A DNA stretch of 64,000 nt from Microbulbifer aggregans. Lineage in GTDB: Bacteria > Pseudomonadota > Gammaproteobacteria > Pseudomonadales > Cellvibrionaceae. The notes under the pieces are model-generated. The model ran no database searches. It was given only the letters and a program-made list of their open reading frames with translations, and was not told the DNA's origin. Position 1 is the first letter of the stretch, and every line of letters starts with the position of its first letter. The position numbers and the translations under genes are program-made. The stretch spans positions 62,001 through 126,000 of the forward strand of contig NZ_JAIVKK010000003.1 in NCBI RefSeq assembly GCF_020524005.1. Reading direction: 5' to 3'. This document shows positions 1 to 9,008 of the stretch, in pieces.

Positions 1-148
1 GAGAGACGAGGGGCCAAATTGATGCTAAACAGCGATTTGATAAATCTAAGCACAGTTTCAGGTTTTCTATTTTGTGTTTTTAATAATATGTTCAGCCTTG
101 GGAAGTAGCGGTTTTACTATCGCAAAGCTATGACATTGCCGGCGATTC

Positions 149-1291
149 CTAGCTCCCAAGTTCGGGAGAGTAGATCACATTAGCCTTTACTGACGAACCG
201 TAGATATGCGCTTCCACCTTATCGTGCACAGTCATATCCCTACCTGGCCTGAAATTGAAGCCACAGTATAATTGACCGGATATACCTTTCCGTACAAGGT
301 CGGGGCGCTCGCGGTCCACGTCCACAAGATGCTCCTTACCATTAATCAAAAGACGGACCTTCAAAGGCTTATCCAAATCTGATACTGCCCAACCACCAAT
401 TAACTTCGGCATGACATTCACATGCGCCTTACCAAAGCAAAGGTACGGCGATTCCATCGCCAGTTGCGAGCGTAGGACTTCGACCCCTCGCGCTACGTCT
501 CCAGTGTACCTGGTCAGAGCATCATCAAACTCATCGTTCAAGTCATGTGCCTTGAAATAAGCCTCGCCTTTGCCTCTGTCAGCACTGCCAGCTCCGGAGC
601 CCTTACTCTCTTTTTTCAGCATATGCTCCTGGCGGGATTTGACCACATAGTGATTCACCCTGATTCGGTCATACAGTACTTCACGTGTCTTAGGCTCGCA
701 TGCGCCCCCTTTTTCGAATACGGCAGGTTCCAAATTCGGCGAATAGTAGCGGCCGGACTCCAGGATACACTCGTGAATGTTCATCCGTTGAACCATGCCA
801 GGCTTTAGAATCGTTTTGATATGGCAATTCGCGGGGTGATCTTTCCTGGAGGCTTGCTTAAAGCGCTCAATAACTAGCCCTTCCCCTTTGAACTTGTGCC
901 CAGAAGAACCAAAATTTCGCCAATTCAACGCCAATGCCCCCGCATCTTCCATCGCATGAAAAGCGGATAAATTTTCCTTTAGTGAAAGCCCATTAGTATT
1001 GGCAATAAACTCATCTGCATCGATGAAACACAGCAAATCCACCTCACCGCCATATTGGCGCAATATGTAGTTATAAGCTGGAGCCTGGGGTCCTGTCTCG
1101 CCAACCCTGGGGAAATAGACCCTATTGATTACCCCCAGGAAGTCCAAAGCCTCCAACAACTGTGAAGAGCCATCATCACTAACATTATCGGCAATGAAGA
1201 ACCTATCGACACCGATTAGCTGGTGATATGCAATCCACTCCAGAATATAGTCGCACTCATTCTTGAAAATAGCGGCAACACCTAACCTCAT
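149..1291 (-). CDS. Glycosyltransferase family 2-like protein with C-terminal accessory domain
   Basis: A 380-residue protein of the glycosyltransferase-2-like group (the kind that starts with a KNE.dYi.EWi.yH motif). Residues 9-24 carry that motif, IADNVSDDGS follows at about 33-42, and DADEF at 91-95 is the expected metal/nucleotide-sugar DxD site. No signal peptide or membrane segment is seen, so it should act in the cytoplasm. From about residue 287 the protein changes character: a GWA motif, an NGK strand, an RPDL motif and a GF motif form a domain that recurs in the proteins at 1336-2322 and 8613-9008. It is the last gene of the capsule locus visible here. Donor and acceptor sugars cannot be read from the sequence. 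Confidence 0.75.
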   Translation of the reverse strand: MRLGVAAIFKNECDYILEWIAYHQLIGVDRFFIADNVSDDGSSQLLEALDFLGVINRVYFPRVGETGPQAPAYNYILRQYGGEVDLLCFIDADEFIANTNGLSLKENLSAFHAMEDAGALALNWRNFGSSGHKFKGEGLVIERFKQASRKDHPANCHIKTILKPGMVQRMNIHECILESGRYYSPNLEPAVFEKGGACEPKTREVLYDRIRVNHYVVKSRQEHMLKKESKGSGAGSADRGKGEAYFKAHDLNDEFDDALTRYTGDVARGVEVLRSQLAMESPYLCFGKAHVNVMPKLIGGWAVSDLDKPLKVRLLINGKEHLVDVDRERPDLVRKGISGQLYCGFNFRPGRDMTVHDKVEAHIYGSSVKANVIYSPELGS

Positions 1292-1335
1292 TTACACCCC
1301 AAAAATCTACGTAAATTGTGCTACCTGTAAGCCAC

Positions 1336-2322
1336 TTAACTTTGGTTTTCCGCATGCCACTCCTTAACCGTCATCCAACGATCAAGGTCGTTAAACTGAA
1401 TAGGTTGAGAATTCAGAGGGATAACATCGTCGCGCACGCGAACATTAATAACGTCTTTTGGCATAACACCCAATTGCTTTAAGTCCATCTCGTAACCGCA
1501 CTCGCCTGTTGGGTGTACATTTGGCTTATGTAAATGTTCCCGATAAATGTTTGCTTCGAGAGAAGCTGCAATCTTACCATTTACCTCTACATCCACCGTG
1601 ACCGGATTAACATGATGTATACCCCGCGCCCATCCCTTTAGCACGCCAGTTTTAAGGAATTTTATATTGACAGCACCGCGTGCTTTGGTTATGCGCGTTT
1701 TGTCCATATAGTCTTTCGGCTCTGTAGAGATGAACTGGGAAGCCTTGTCCATCTGTGTAGCAGTCGGCTCCAAACCGCAGAAATCGCTTAACCCTTTCAA
1801 AAATGCCTGCTTGTATCGAACGACTTTATCCGAAGACACCAGCATTACAGGGCTTTCTACGCGATGAAGAAATCCCACTACCGACGCATAACTATCCAGA
1901 GCATCTTGCAGACCTTGCCGCATATCGCTTTTCATTGAAATTGAATTTCTATTCGCAATAGAAAATAAATCTCGGAAAACCACAATAAAATGCGGATTGC
2001 GCAATTTTTCTTGAAGCATATCCAGTTGCGAAATGGAAGATGGTCGTTTCCAGCCCCAAACCGAATGGACGCTATTATACTCACTGACTACATCCTCGAA
2101 CTGCTCTTCGCTTTTACTCTCGAAAGCAAGGCTCAGGCGCAGATCCTCGTAAACCGGCCCATAGCACTTATCGCCCATTGGCAAGCCCAGTGCATGCAGG
2201 GCACCCGCGACGATCGATGTACCTCCTCGCGCAACTCCGACCACAACAATAGTGCGGCTGCCACTGTCAGTGGCGGGGTTTAATATATTGACACCTTTAT
2301 TTATCAGCGCGTCAGCGGTCAT
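1336..2322 (-). CDS. Sulfotransferase-like protein with C-terminal accessory domain
   Basis: A sulfotransferase-type P-loop protein. The motif GVARGGTS (about residues 29-36 from the ATG at 2322) matches the 5'-phosphosulfate loop, and FRDLFSIANRNS matches the 3'-phosphate binding region of PAPS-dependent sulfotransferases. The frame stays open upstream to a GTG at 2523, but the extra 67 residues are hydrophobic and unlike the family, so the ATG at 2322 is preferred. Residues 1-200 are clearly paralogous to the protein at 6782-7429 (shared WGWKRPS motif). The last ~110 residues (GWA, vNGK, YREHLHKP, GYEMDL) resemble the C-terminus of the neighbour at 149-1291. Likely role: sulfation of the capsule or its precursor. 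The substrate is unknown. Confidence 0.7.
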   Translation of the reverse strand: MTADALINKGVNILNPATDSGSRTIVVVGVARGGTSIVAGALHALGLPMGDKCYGPVYEDLRLSLAFESKSEEQFEDVVSEYNSVHSVWGWKRPSSISQLDMLQEKLRNPHFIVVFRDLFSIANRNSISMKSDMRQGLQDALDSYASVVGFLHRVESPVMLVSSDKVVRYKQAFLKGLSDFCGLEPTATQMDKASQFISTEPKDYMDKTRITKARGAVNIKFLKTGVLKGWARGIHHVNPVTVDVEVNGKIAASLEANIYREHLHKPNVHPTGECGYEMDLKQLGVMPKDVINVRVRDDVIPLNSQPIQFNDLDRWMTVKEWHAENQS

Positions 2323-2769
2323 AAACTTCTCACAAAACGTAATGAGCAATAAACATATACGACAATAGGCACAAATTAGAATTACACCTTCGCTGCCTAG
2401 GGCCACATAAAAGAAGAACTGCTTGACGAAAAGCCAAAATCTGGCCCCCTCGAAACGAGGTATTCTCCCGGAACCTGGCACTTTGTCCACAACAGCGCGC
2501 CAATAAACCGCCAACTCCGTCACAAAAAAAAGTGAGTGCGCGACAGTCTATTTTCCAAGCGTACTTGTAACGAAGTGCGAAGTTATGAAAATCCGCATAG
2601 GCATAATCGGGCACGCCTGCCAGTCGTCTATCGACTAAACCAACATAATTGGAATTCATAACAAAAATTTACACTCGCGCTAATCATTAACGCTCTGATC
2701 TCCCCAATACAGCGATCACCCCATGCGTGGCGGATATCAATCCGATACGCCAGTAGGCTGCCTATAAAA
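2323..2769. other. 447-bp gap in the capsule locus
   Basis: This gap lies between the KdsD stop and the sulfotransferase start. It contains an open stretch (2323-2523, minus) that would add 67 hydrophobic residues to the sulfotransferase from a GTG, next to a run of eight A (T on the coding strand). I recognise no family in any frame. It may be decayed coding sequence or a long leader. No terminator is evident. Confidence 0.4.
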
Positions 2770-3699
2770 TCACTTTTTAAACACACCTACTACATTACCG
2801 TTGTCAGCAACAAGCACAGACGTAATTTTTCGAGAATCCATTAATTGAATCGCATCTTCCACCCGCGTCCCCTTAGAAATAGTTATCGGATCTGCAGACA
2901 TAAAATCTTCCGCCCGCACTTCAAAAATTCCAACGCCATAGGATTCAACCGCGCGTCTGATATCTCCATCTGTAACAACGCCGTACTTATCTCCCGCATT
3001 CACTATGGCAAGCCCAAGTCGGCCGCGGCTCATTGCACTAATGATTTCAGTTACTGAAGCATCACTACCAACAAATGGAAGATCTCCCTCTTCCATTTCC
3101 TCATCCACTCTTGCCAATAAACGACGCCCCAGTGAACCACCAGGATGAAAACGTGCAAATTCCTCAGGCTGAAAGCCCCTTGCTTTCATCAACGTTACAG
3201 CCAGAGCATCACCCATTGCCAAAGTCGCTGTTGTTGATGCTGTAGGAGCCAGTTGAAGTGGACAAGCCTCTGCTTCTACACCTATGTCTAAATGGCTGTC
3301 TGACGCTCTAGCCAAAGTAGAACACGGATTGCCGGTCATCGAGACTAAATAATTGCCGTTATCCTTGAGAAAAGGAATTAACTTCAGTACCTCATCTGTT
3401 TCACCGGAATTCGAAATCGCCAAGAATACATCACCCGGCGTAACCATACCTAAATCGCCATGGTACGCTTCCCCGGGATGCATGAAGAAACTGGGTGTTC
3501 CGGTACTCGCTAAAGTCGCAGCGATCTTTTTCCCAATAATCCCTGACTTTCCCATCCCACAAATAATTACCCGGTCTTTAGACTCCAAAATTCGCGAGAC
3601 AGCGTCTTCAAAGCTCACATCCAATTTATCAGCCAATGCGCGTACCGCGTTAGCCTCAATATCAAATACATCTTTCGCTATTGACTTATAACCCAACAT
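2770..3699 (-). CDS. kdsD: Arabinose-5-phosphate isomerase (KdsD/KpsF type)
   Basis: Converts D-ribulose-5-phosphate to D-arabinose-5-phosphate, the first step of KDO synthesis. The N-terminal SIS domain carries GMGKSG at about 48-53, followed by the STGTPSFFMHPGEAYHGDLGM region typical of KdsD/KpsF (read in two parts). Two CBS domains occupy roughly residues 195-309. The ATG at 3699 leaves a 2-bp gap after kdsB; an ATG at 3723 would overlap kdsB by about 22 bp. The protein ends at VVGVFKK, about ten residues short of Escherichia coli KdsD. It sits last in a kdsA-kdsC-kdsB-kdsD run, so a capsule-dedicated KDO pathway is likely, probably beside a housekeeping copy elsewhere. Confidence 0.9.
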   Translation of the reverse strand: MLGYKSIAKDVFDIEANAVRALADKLDVSFEDAVSRILESKDRVIICGMGKSGIIGKKIAATLASTGTPSFFMHPGEAYHGDLGMVTPGDVFLAISNSGETDEVLKLIPFLKDNGNYLVSMTGNPCSTLARASDSHLDIGVEAEACPLQLAPTASTTATLAMGDALAVTLMKARGFQPEEFARFHPGGSLGRRLLARVDEEMEEGDLPFVGSDASVTEIISAMSRGRLGLAIVNAGDKYGVVTDGDIRRAVESYGVGIFEVRAEDFMSADPITISKGTRVEDAIQLMDSRKITSVLVADNGNVVGVFKK

Positions 3700-3701
3700 T
3701 T

Positions 3702-4469
3702 TTACTTCTGTTCCAAAAACCACTTAACTACTGATTCCGCATCAGAATACGTATCAACACCATGAGGGGGGCAGGAGTGCCAATCAAAAACACTAACTCT
3801 GACGCCTTCTCGGAGAGCTCTCATCTGCTCTAATTTTTCCAAAGACTCCACCGTGTCTACAGGAATTTTCGATAAAGATGCAAGAACCTCATATTTATAG
3901 GCATAAATGCCAACATGTCTCCGAAAATGTTCAAGCGGCCAATCCTGAGTGCTCGAAAAATCTCGTACATAAGGAACTGGGCTACGAGAAAAATAAAGAG
4001 CATCGCCCCTTACATTTGACACTATTTTCACAACGTTAGGATCCACCAATTCTTTTGAATTAGAAATCGGAGCCGATACTGTGGCCATCTCTAAACCCTT
4101 CAACTTGAGGCAGAAATCTGCAAAACCTGCCAACAAATCTATCGGGATTAACGGTTCATCTCCCTGAACATTTATTATGCAATCATCCCCAGACCAACCG
4201 AGAGTGGCACCTACTTCCGAAGCTCGATCTGTCCCTGACTCGTGTCGTGGGTCAGTTAAAACTCCGTGAATGGAGTGCGCCTCAAGAACCCGCATAATTC
4301 TCTCATCGTCTGTAGCAACGACAATTGAGTCGGCGAATGATGCGGCTCTAACTTGTTGAAAAACACGTACAACCATCGGTATGCCCGCAATATCTAAAAG
4401 CGGCTTACCTGGTAGGCGGGTGGAAGAGTAACGTGCGGGAATAACGACCCTTATAGGAGTTTTTTTCAC
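3702..4469 (-). CDS. kdsB: CMP-KDO synthetase (3-deoxy-manno-octulosonate cytidylyltransferase)
   Basis: Activates KDO with CTP to CMP-KDO, the donor for KDO transferases. The nucleotide-binding motif PARYSSTRLPGKPL lies at residues 11-24 and NVQGDEP at 100-106, both diagnostic of KdsB/KpsU. At 255 residues it has the family's usual length. It starts 1 bp after the kdsC stop and is followed 2 bp later by kdsD, so these genes are translated from one message. In group 2 capsule loci such a copy (KpsU) supplies CMP-KDO for the lipid linker of the polymer. Confidence 0.93.
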   Translation of the reverse strand: MKKTPIRVVIPARYSSTRLPGKPLLDIAGIPMVVRVFQQVRAASFADSIVVATDDERIMRVLEAHSIHGVLTDPRHESGTDRASEVGATLGWSGDDCIINVQGDEPLIPIDLLAGFADFCLKLKGLEMATVSAPISNSKELVDPNVVKIVSNVRGDALYFSRSPVPYVRDFSSTQDWPLEHFRRHVGIYAYKYEVLASLSKIPVDTVESLEKLEQMRALREGVRVSVFDWHSCPPHGVDTYSDAESVVKWFLEQK

Positions 4470-4470
4470 T

Positions 4471-5016
4471 TTACTGTACCACTATGGTTCTTTCATCTTT
4501 TATCAGCAGCGGCTGGTACATTTCCTCGAGAGAGAGCCCCCTGCTGAATAAAATATGCTCTGCGACTTCGCGCGCGACTCCAGCACCACCGGGACATTCT
4601 AGAATGATATCCGCACGCCTCTTTGCCAGCACATGGCCATCCGCAGGAGAGTAACTAACTCCTACAAAATCCATTACCGAAAGATCAATTATGTCATCCC
4701 CAACGAAGACAATCTGGGATGGTGCAATATTCATTTCAGACACGAGCCTTTGCGCAGCACTTAGTTTATCCGAACACCCAGTAATAATGACATCTAGTGC
4801 CAGCTGTTTGCATCGGTAGTCCAATGCAGCACTTTGCTTACCTGATACCACACCAGTTCTGATACCATGTGCTTTCAACAAAGCAATGGCCACACCATCT
4901 TTAACATTAAACTGTTTATAGATTTCGCCTTCAGAGGTGATATTTAAACCACCATCAGTTAATACGCCATCAACATCAAATAGGACCAGCTGAATTCCAG
5001 TATATTTATCTCGCAT
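4471..5016 (-). CDS. kdsC: KDO-8-phosphate phosphatase (HAD family)
   Basis: A HAD-superfamily phosphatase that releases KDO from KDO-8-phosphate. The catalytic motif FDVDGVLTDG lies at residues 13-22 (nucleophile Asp14, general acid Asp16), a serine in VVSGK near 56-60 supplies motif II, and GDDIID at 106-111 supplies the Mg-binding motif. At 181 residues without a cap insertion it matches the tetrameric KdsC class. It is placed 2 bp after kdsA and 1 bp before kdsB in the same operon. Confidence 0.93.
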   Translation of the reverse strand: MRDKYTGIQLVLFDVDGVLTDGGLNITSEGEIYKQFNVKDGVAIALLKAHGIRTGVVSGKQSAALDYRCKQLALDVIITGCSDKLSAAQRLVSEMNIAPSQIVFVGDDIIDLSVMDFVGVSYSPADGHVLAKRRADIILECPGGAGVAREVAEHILFSRGLSLEEMYQPLLIKDERTIVVQ

Positions 5017-5018
5017 AT

Positions 5019-5894
<876 letters not shown>

Positions 5895-5931
5895 TTAAAA
5901 AATGTATTGACTAAATCCATAGTCAGCAAGA

Positions 5932-6636
5932 TCAAAACCCAAACATCATTCGAGAAACCCCAGGATACACTCGACACAAGAATTTATGAGACTCATCGAA
6001 CCCTCCATCTTGCTGGAGCGCATTCACCAGTAACCCATAACCCTTAAAGGAAGGATGCCCCTGTTGATCCAAAAAATATGCGGAACACTCGCTCTTTGAA
6101 ACGAGATTGGATAACCCGATAATATTGTCAGAATACCGACTCTCTAACTCATGTAAGTTCCATACGGGGTGACTAAAGCAACCGAATTCATTCAAGTATT
6201 TCCCGGCAGATCTATTTCGAAATTCCCTTGAAAACAATGACCAAAAAACAAATTTTAGGTTATCTTTCGCATTTTCGTAATCTAGAAACTCATCTAAATA
6301 AGATAATGCCTGCGAATACATGAATCTGTCATTACTATCAGAAATAAAGGATCTATCGAGCTTTATATGTTCGTGATTGGGAACGATCTTTCCATTTTTT
6401 ATAAATCGATCATCTTTCAAAACCGAATTTCCCATTCGAAAATCGGGCACCAAGAGTACAACTTTTTTTTGAGCCGCTAAACCAGCGCGAATTGTTTCAA
6501 TCAACAAATTCGAAAAAATAGGACACCCCATGCGCCCCCAAAGTTCAAGCCCCGGAATCTTTGGCAAAGAACCGACTTTAACCTCATAACGCCAGCGGGT
6601 TAAATGCGAAGGGCCCACGAGTAGAGTTTTCGACAT
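5932..6636 (-). CDS. SGNH-hydrolase-like capsule locus protein
   Basis: I do not recognise a named family. The 234-residue protein starts with a beta strand and GPSH (residues 8-11), has a glycine in WGRMG (33-37), and near the end DQQGHPS (190-196). This layout (Ser in a G.SH block, Gly, and D..xH near the C-terminus) is that of SGNH/GDSL esterases, with Ser10, Asp190 and His194 as candidate catalytic residues. No signal peptide is seen. Such proteins in polysaccharide loci usually add or remove acyl groups. A minus-strand terminator lies just upstream (6709-6743), so expression may depend on read-through or its own promoter. The assignment is an inference from motif spacing. Confidence 0.45.
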   Translation of the reverse strand: MSKTLLVGPSHLTRWRYEVKVGSLPKIPGLELWGRMGCPIFSNLLIETIRAGLAAQKKVVLLVPDFRMGNSVLKDDRFIKNGKIVPNHEHIKLDRSFISDSNDRFMYSQALSYLDEFLDYENAKDNLKFVFWSLFSREFRNRSAGKYLNEFGCFSHPVWNLHELESRYSDNIIGLSNLVSKSECSAYFLDQQGHPSFKGYGLLVNALQQDGGFDESHKFLCRVYPGVSRMMFGF

Positions 6637-6708
6637 ATGAATCTTTTACACCTATTAAGACAACCTAAGCCAATATAGAGCTTTCATTCGGAAGCCTACA
6701 AACAAGAC

Positions 6709-6743
6709 GAAAAAGGGCACAAAGGAATCTCCCACAGTGCCCT
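6709..6743 (-). terminator. Putative rho-independent terminator inside the capsule locus
   Basis: On the minus strand AGGGCAC pairs with GTGCCCT (6737-6743 and 6714-6720) around a 16-nt loop and is followed directly by TTTTTC. It lies 39 bp after the stop codon of the sulfotransferase at 6782-7429. It could attenuate the downstream SGNH-like and KDO genes. Confidence 0.55.
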
Positions 6744-6781
6744 AAACAACGCCTAAACGTCCGTTAAGACCTATTATCAGC

Positions 6782-7429
6782 TTACTTTATGGAAGACAAC
6801 TGACTTCTCTTAAGATAGTCGCCTTTCTTTCCATATACCGCCGACAGCTGCTTTTCATTTAGTGTCAAATCACGACCAATCTGAGCACCCACTGCTGCAA
6901 GTAGCAGATTTATGTCTTTATTAACTTTTTCAAAGGACGCCAACACACAATTCCCCTCGTTTGACTCAATAAAATCGATCAATCTTAGGTATGATCTTGT
7001 GGCAGACCTTAAAGAAGTCACACATTCCCTACCAATGGAGATTTCATTCCTCTTGGAAATTGCCATAACGTCTCTAAACAGACAAATATATAATGGAGCT
7101 CTGAGGCGACCATTAAATTTTTCAATATGGTTTATAGTTGACGGTCGCTTCCATCCCCAAAGCCGATGACTTAGATTTCGCTCCGCTATGATGCCATCTA
7201 GCTCCTTCTCACGACCGTTTTCCATAGCCCCTGCAAACTTAACGTCTTCAGCGGTGGGACTATCATGAACTCCCATATAAACACCCGCAGCTTCTAAGGC
7301 GTTTGCCACCAATGACGTACCAGACCTTCCAGGCCCTAAAACTACAATCGTTGCTCCGCCCGAATAATCTACTTCAGTTGCAGCATGGCGGACATAGATC
7401 CCATCATTTTCAAAATTGTTCGTATCCAA
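6782..7429 (-). CDS. Sulfotransferase-like P-loop protein
   Basis: A 215-residue PAPS-type sulfotransferase-like protein. GPGRSGTS at about 32-39 is the phosphosulfate-binding loop, and FRDVMAISKRNEIS is the 3'-phosphate binding segment. The WGWKRPSTI motif and overall alignment make it a paralog of the first 200 residues of the protein at 1336-2322, but it lacks that protein's C-terminal accessory domain. It is followed by a terminator-like hairpin. A second sulfotransferase in one polysaccharide locus suggests sulfation at two positions or on two residues; this is an inference. Confidence 0.65.
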   Translation of the reverse strand: MDTNNFENDGIYVRHAATEVDYSGGATIVVLGPGRSGTSLVANALEAAGVYMGVHDSPTAEDVKFAGAMENGREKELDGIIAERNLSHRLWGWKRPSTINHIEKFNGRLRAPLYICLFRDVMAISKRNEISIGRECVTSLRSATRSYLRLIDFIESNEGNCVLASFEKVNKDINLLLAAVGAQIGRDLTLNEKQLSAVYGKKGDYLKRSQLSSIK

Positions 7430-7463
7430 CTTAAATACCTTTATATTTTTTCACTAGCAGAAA

Positions 7464-8591
7464 TCAAAAGCCTAATCTTTGGCCGAGTCTTCTAAACTTA
7501 GAAATAGAAGCGACATTTCGCACACCTAAGTTAATTGAGGGATGACGCCTGCTTGAGATCATCATAGCTCGCAGCTTGCTGCACTCTGAATCAAGATTGG
7601 CTGACTGCAAAACATCCTCTCTCAGTATTGTTCTATTGTCGATCGCTACACTAGCAGCAAAATCAAGAAGTGACTTTTCCCAATCTTCAGGCAAAGTACA
7701 TTTACTCAATAAGTCACTATCGAATCGAGCAATATCCGGTATTGGCGACGCAAAGACCTTCGTATTAAAAATTGCACTTTCGAAAAACTTTAACCCACTC
7801 TTACATGAATTAAACACTGAATCCTCAAGAGGAGCGATAATCGCACTACACTGAGAAACATACGATGCCATTTTATAGTAACTTTGCAGGGGAAGATGAA
7901 TCACCTGTCCGGTATTCATTAATCTATCACTAACTTCAAGCGGGCCCATTAGTAATAGAGAAAACTCTCTATTAGAGCTAAGAAGCTTTAACAGGGCCTC
8001 TTCCACCATTTTAAAATCTTTATCATGGCTCTTTGTGCCGGAAAAATAGCCGACCGTATATTTTTTCACACCTTTCTTAGCGCAAATAATTCGAGCAAAG
8101 TCTATGTAATCAGAACTTAATCCATTGTGAACAACTCGCACATCGACTTCTGGAAAAGCCTCTTTCATCTTTTCAGCGAGAGGCTCGGTTGACACGGTAG
8201 CCTTTTCAAATAAAGTGAGCGCCGACGCATTTCTATCGAAGATCTCACAAACTTCGCGCGCACCCGCTCTTCCATTCTTATAAATTGAACTCTTCAGCGC
8301 GCTACTAACATCGAAAATCAGGTCATCATAGTCAGCAGACAGATATTTTTTCTTCTCTTTTGCCTTGGTAACAAACTCAATAAGCTTTTCTGAAAAACTC
8401 GGTCGATGAAAAACAAAGGCATCAAAATTATCAAGGAACTCATTTTTCAGCTCGTGCTGAGAGATGACGCACGTCTTCCAACCGTATATACGCTCGAGTG
8501 AAAACGCGAAGTTGAAACAACGATACCGAACCGATGGATCAAAGTAGGGTCTACTTGTCCTTGACGTATTTGTTACAAATAATACCTTCAC
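7464..8591 (-). CDS. Glycosyltransferase, GT-B fold (GT1/GT4-like)
   Basis: A 375-residue protein starting MKVLFVTNTS, as usual for GT-B enzymes. The C-terminal half has a YFSGTKSHDKDF segment (glycosyltransferase group 1 donor-domain start), LLLMGPLE, and KSGLKFFESAIFNTKVFASP, which matches the K..KF.E....G.PV.ASP donor-binding motif of GT4 enzymes with E as the base-binding residue. It has no membrane segment. It lies between the stand-alone accessory domain and the second sulfotransferase in the AT-rich, strain-specific part of the locus. The sugar specificity cannot be read. Confidence 0.65.
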   Translation of the reverse strand: MKVLFVTNTSRTSRPYFDPSVRYRCFNFAFSLERIYGWKTCVISQHELKNEFLDNFDAFVFHRPSFSEKLIEFVTKAKEKKKYLSADYDDLIFDVSSALKSSIYKNGRAGAREVCEIFDRNASALTLFEKATVSTEPLAEKMKEAFPEVDVRVVHNGLSSDYIDFARIICAKKGVKKYTVGYFSGTKSHDKDFKMVEEALLKLLSSNREFSLLLMGPLEVSDRLMNTGQVIHLPLQSYYKMASYVSQCSAIIAPLEDSVFNSCKSGLKFFESAIFNTKVFASPIPDIARFDSDLLSKCTLPEDWEKSLLDFAASVAIDNRTILREDVLQSANLDSECSKLRAMMISSRRHPSINLGVRNVASISKFRRLGQRLGF

Positions 8592-8612
8592 AAAACCTCT
8601 CCCCTCTACGGC

Positions 8613-9008
8613 TTAAACTTCTTTCATTAAGAGAAATTCCGACATGGAATTTTCACTAACAAAACCGATCTTCAATTCGCTTTTTTCAACGTCACTGGAT
8701 TTTATTTTCAAGTGGAATCCAACCATTTCAGAATTCAAATCAAATACACGTTTTACATCTGGCCTTTTCAAAGCACAAGATGAAATCATGTAATTTTCTC
8801 CAGCGCGAAAATAGATCAAATCCGGGGAAAATTTTTTGCCTAAATTAAACGCCCACCCCCTAACCTGCAAAATATCTTCATTGATCTCTAGAGCATCAAT
8901 ATGGTGCTTAGTTAAACCCCCTCCGGAGGTTAACTCTTTACCTAGAAATACAGAAACAAATCGCTCAAAGCTCTGACGAGTAATCATCTTATTGATGAAT
9001 TCAACCAT
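8613..9008 (-). CDS. Small stand-alone accessory domain protein
   Basis: A 131-residue protein with no recognised family. After a short leader it shows a GWAFN motif, strand-rich sequence, KRPDVKRVF and GFHLKI. The same order (GWA, strands with NG, R.D/RP.., GF/GY) occurs in the C-terminal parts of the proteins at 149-1291 and 1336-2322. It therefore seems to be that domain encoded alone. Its start overlaps the stop of the upstream gene by 8 bp, so it is translationally coupled to it; an in-frame ATG at 8987 is an alternative start. It may bind the growing polymer or bridge enzymes, but this is speculation. Confidence 0.5.
   Translation of the reverse strand: MVEFINKMITRQSFERFVSVFLGKELTSGGGLTKHHIDALEINEDILQVRGWAFNLGKKFSPDLIYFRAGENYMISSCALKRPDVKRVFDLNSEMVGFHLKIKSSDVEKSELKIGFVSENSMSEFLLMKEV

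Noticed and set aside
2323..2523. 67-residue N-terminal extension of the sulfotransferase from GTG 2523
   Set aside because: The extension is hydrophobic, has no family match, and the ATG at 2322 gives a normal sulfotransferase N-terminus.
2770..2800. Frameshift at the KdsD C-terminus in the AAAAAG tract
   Set aside because: Neither other frame restores the usual MHDLL ending, so a naturally short protein is more likely than a sequencing error.
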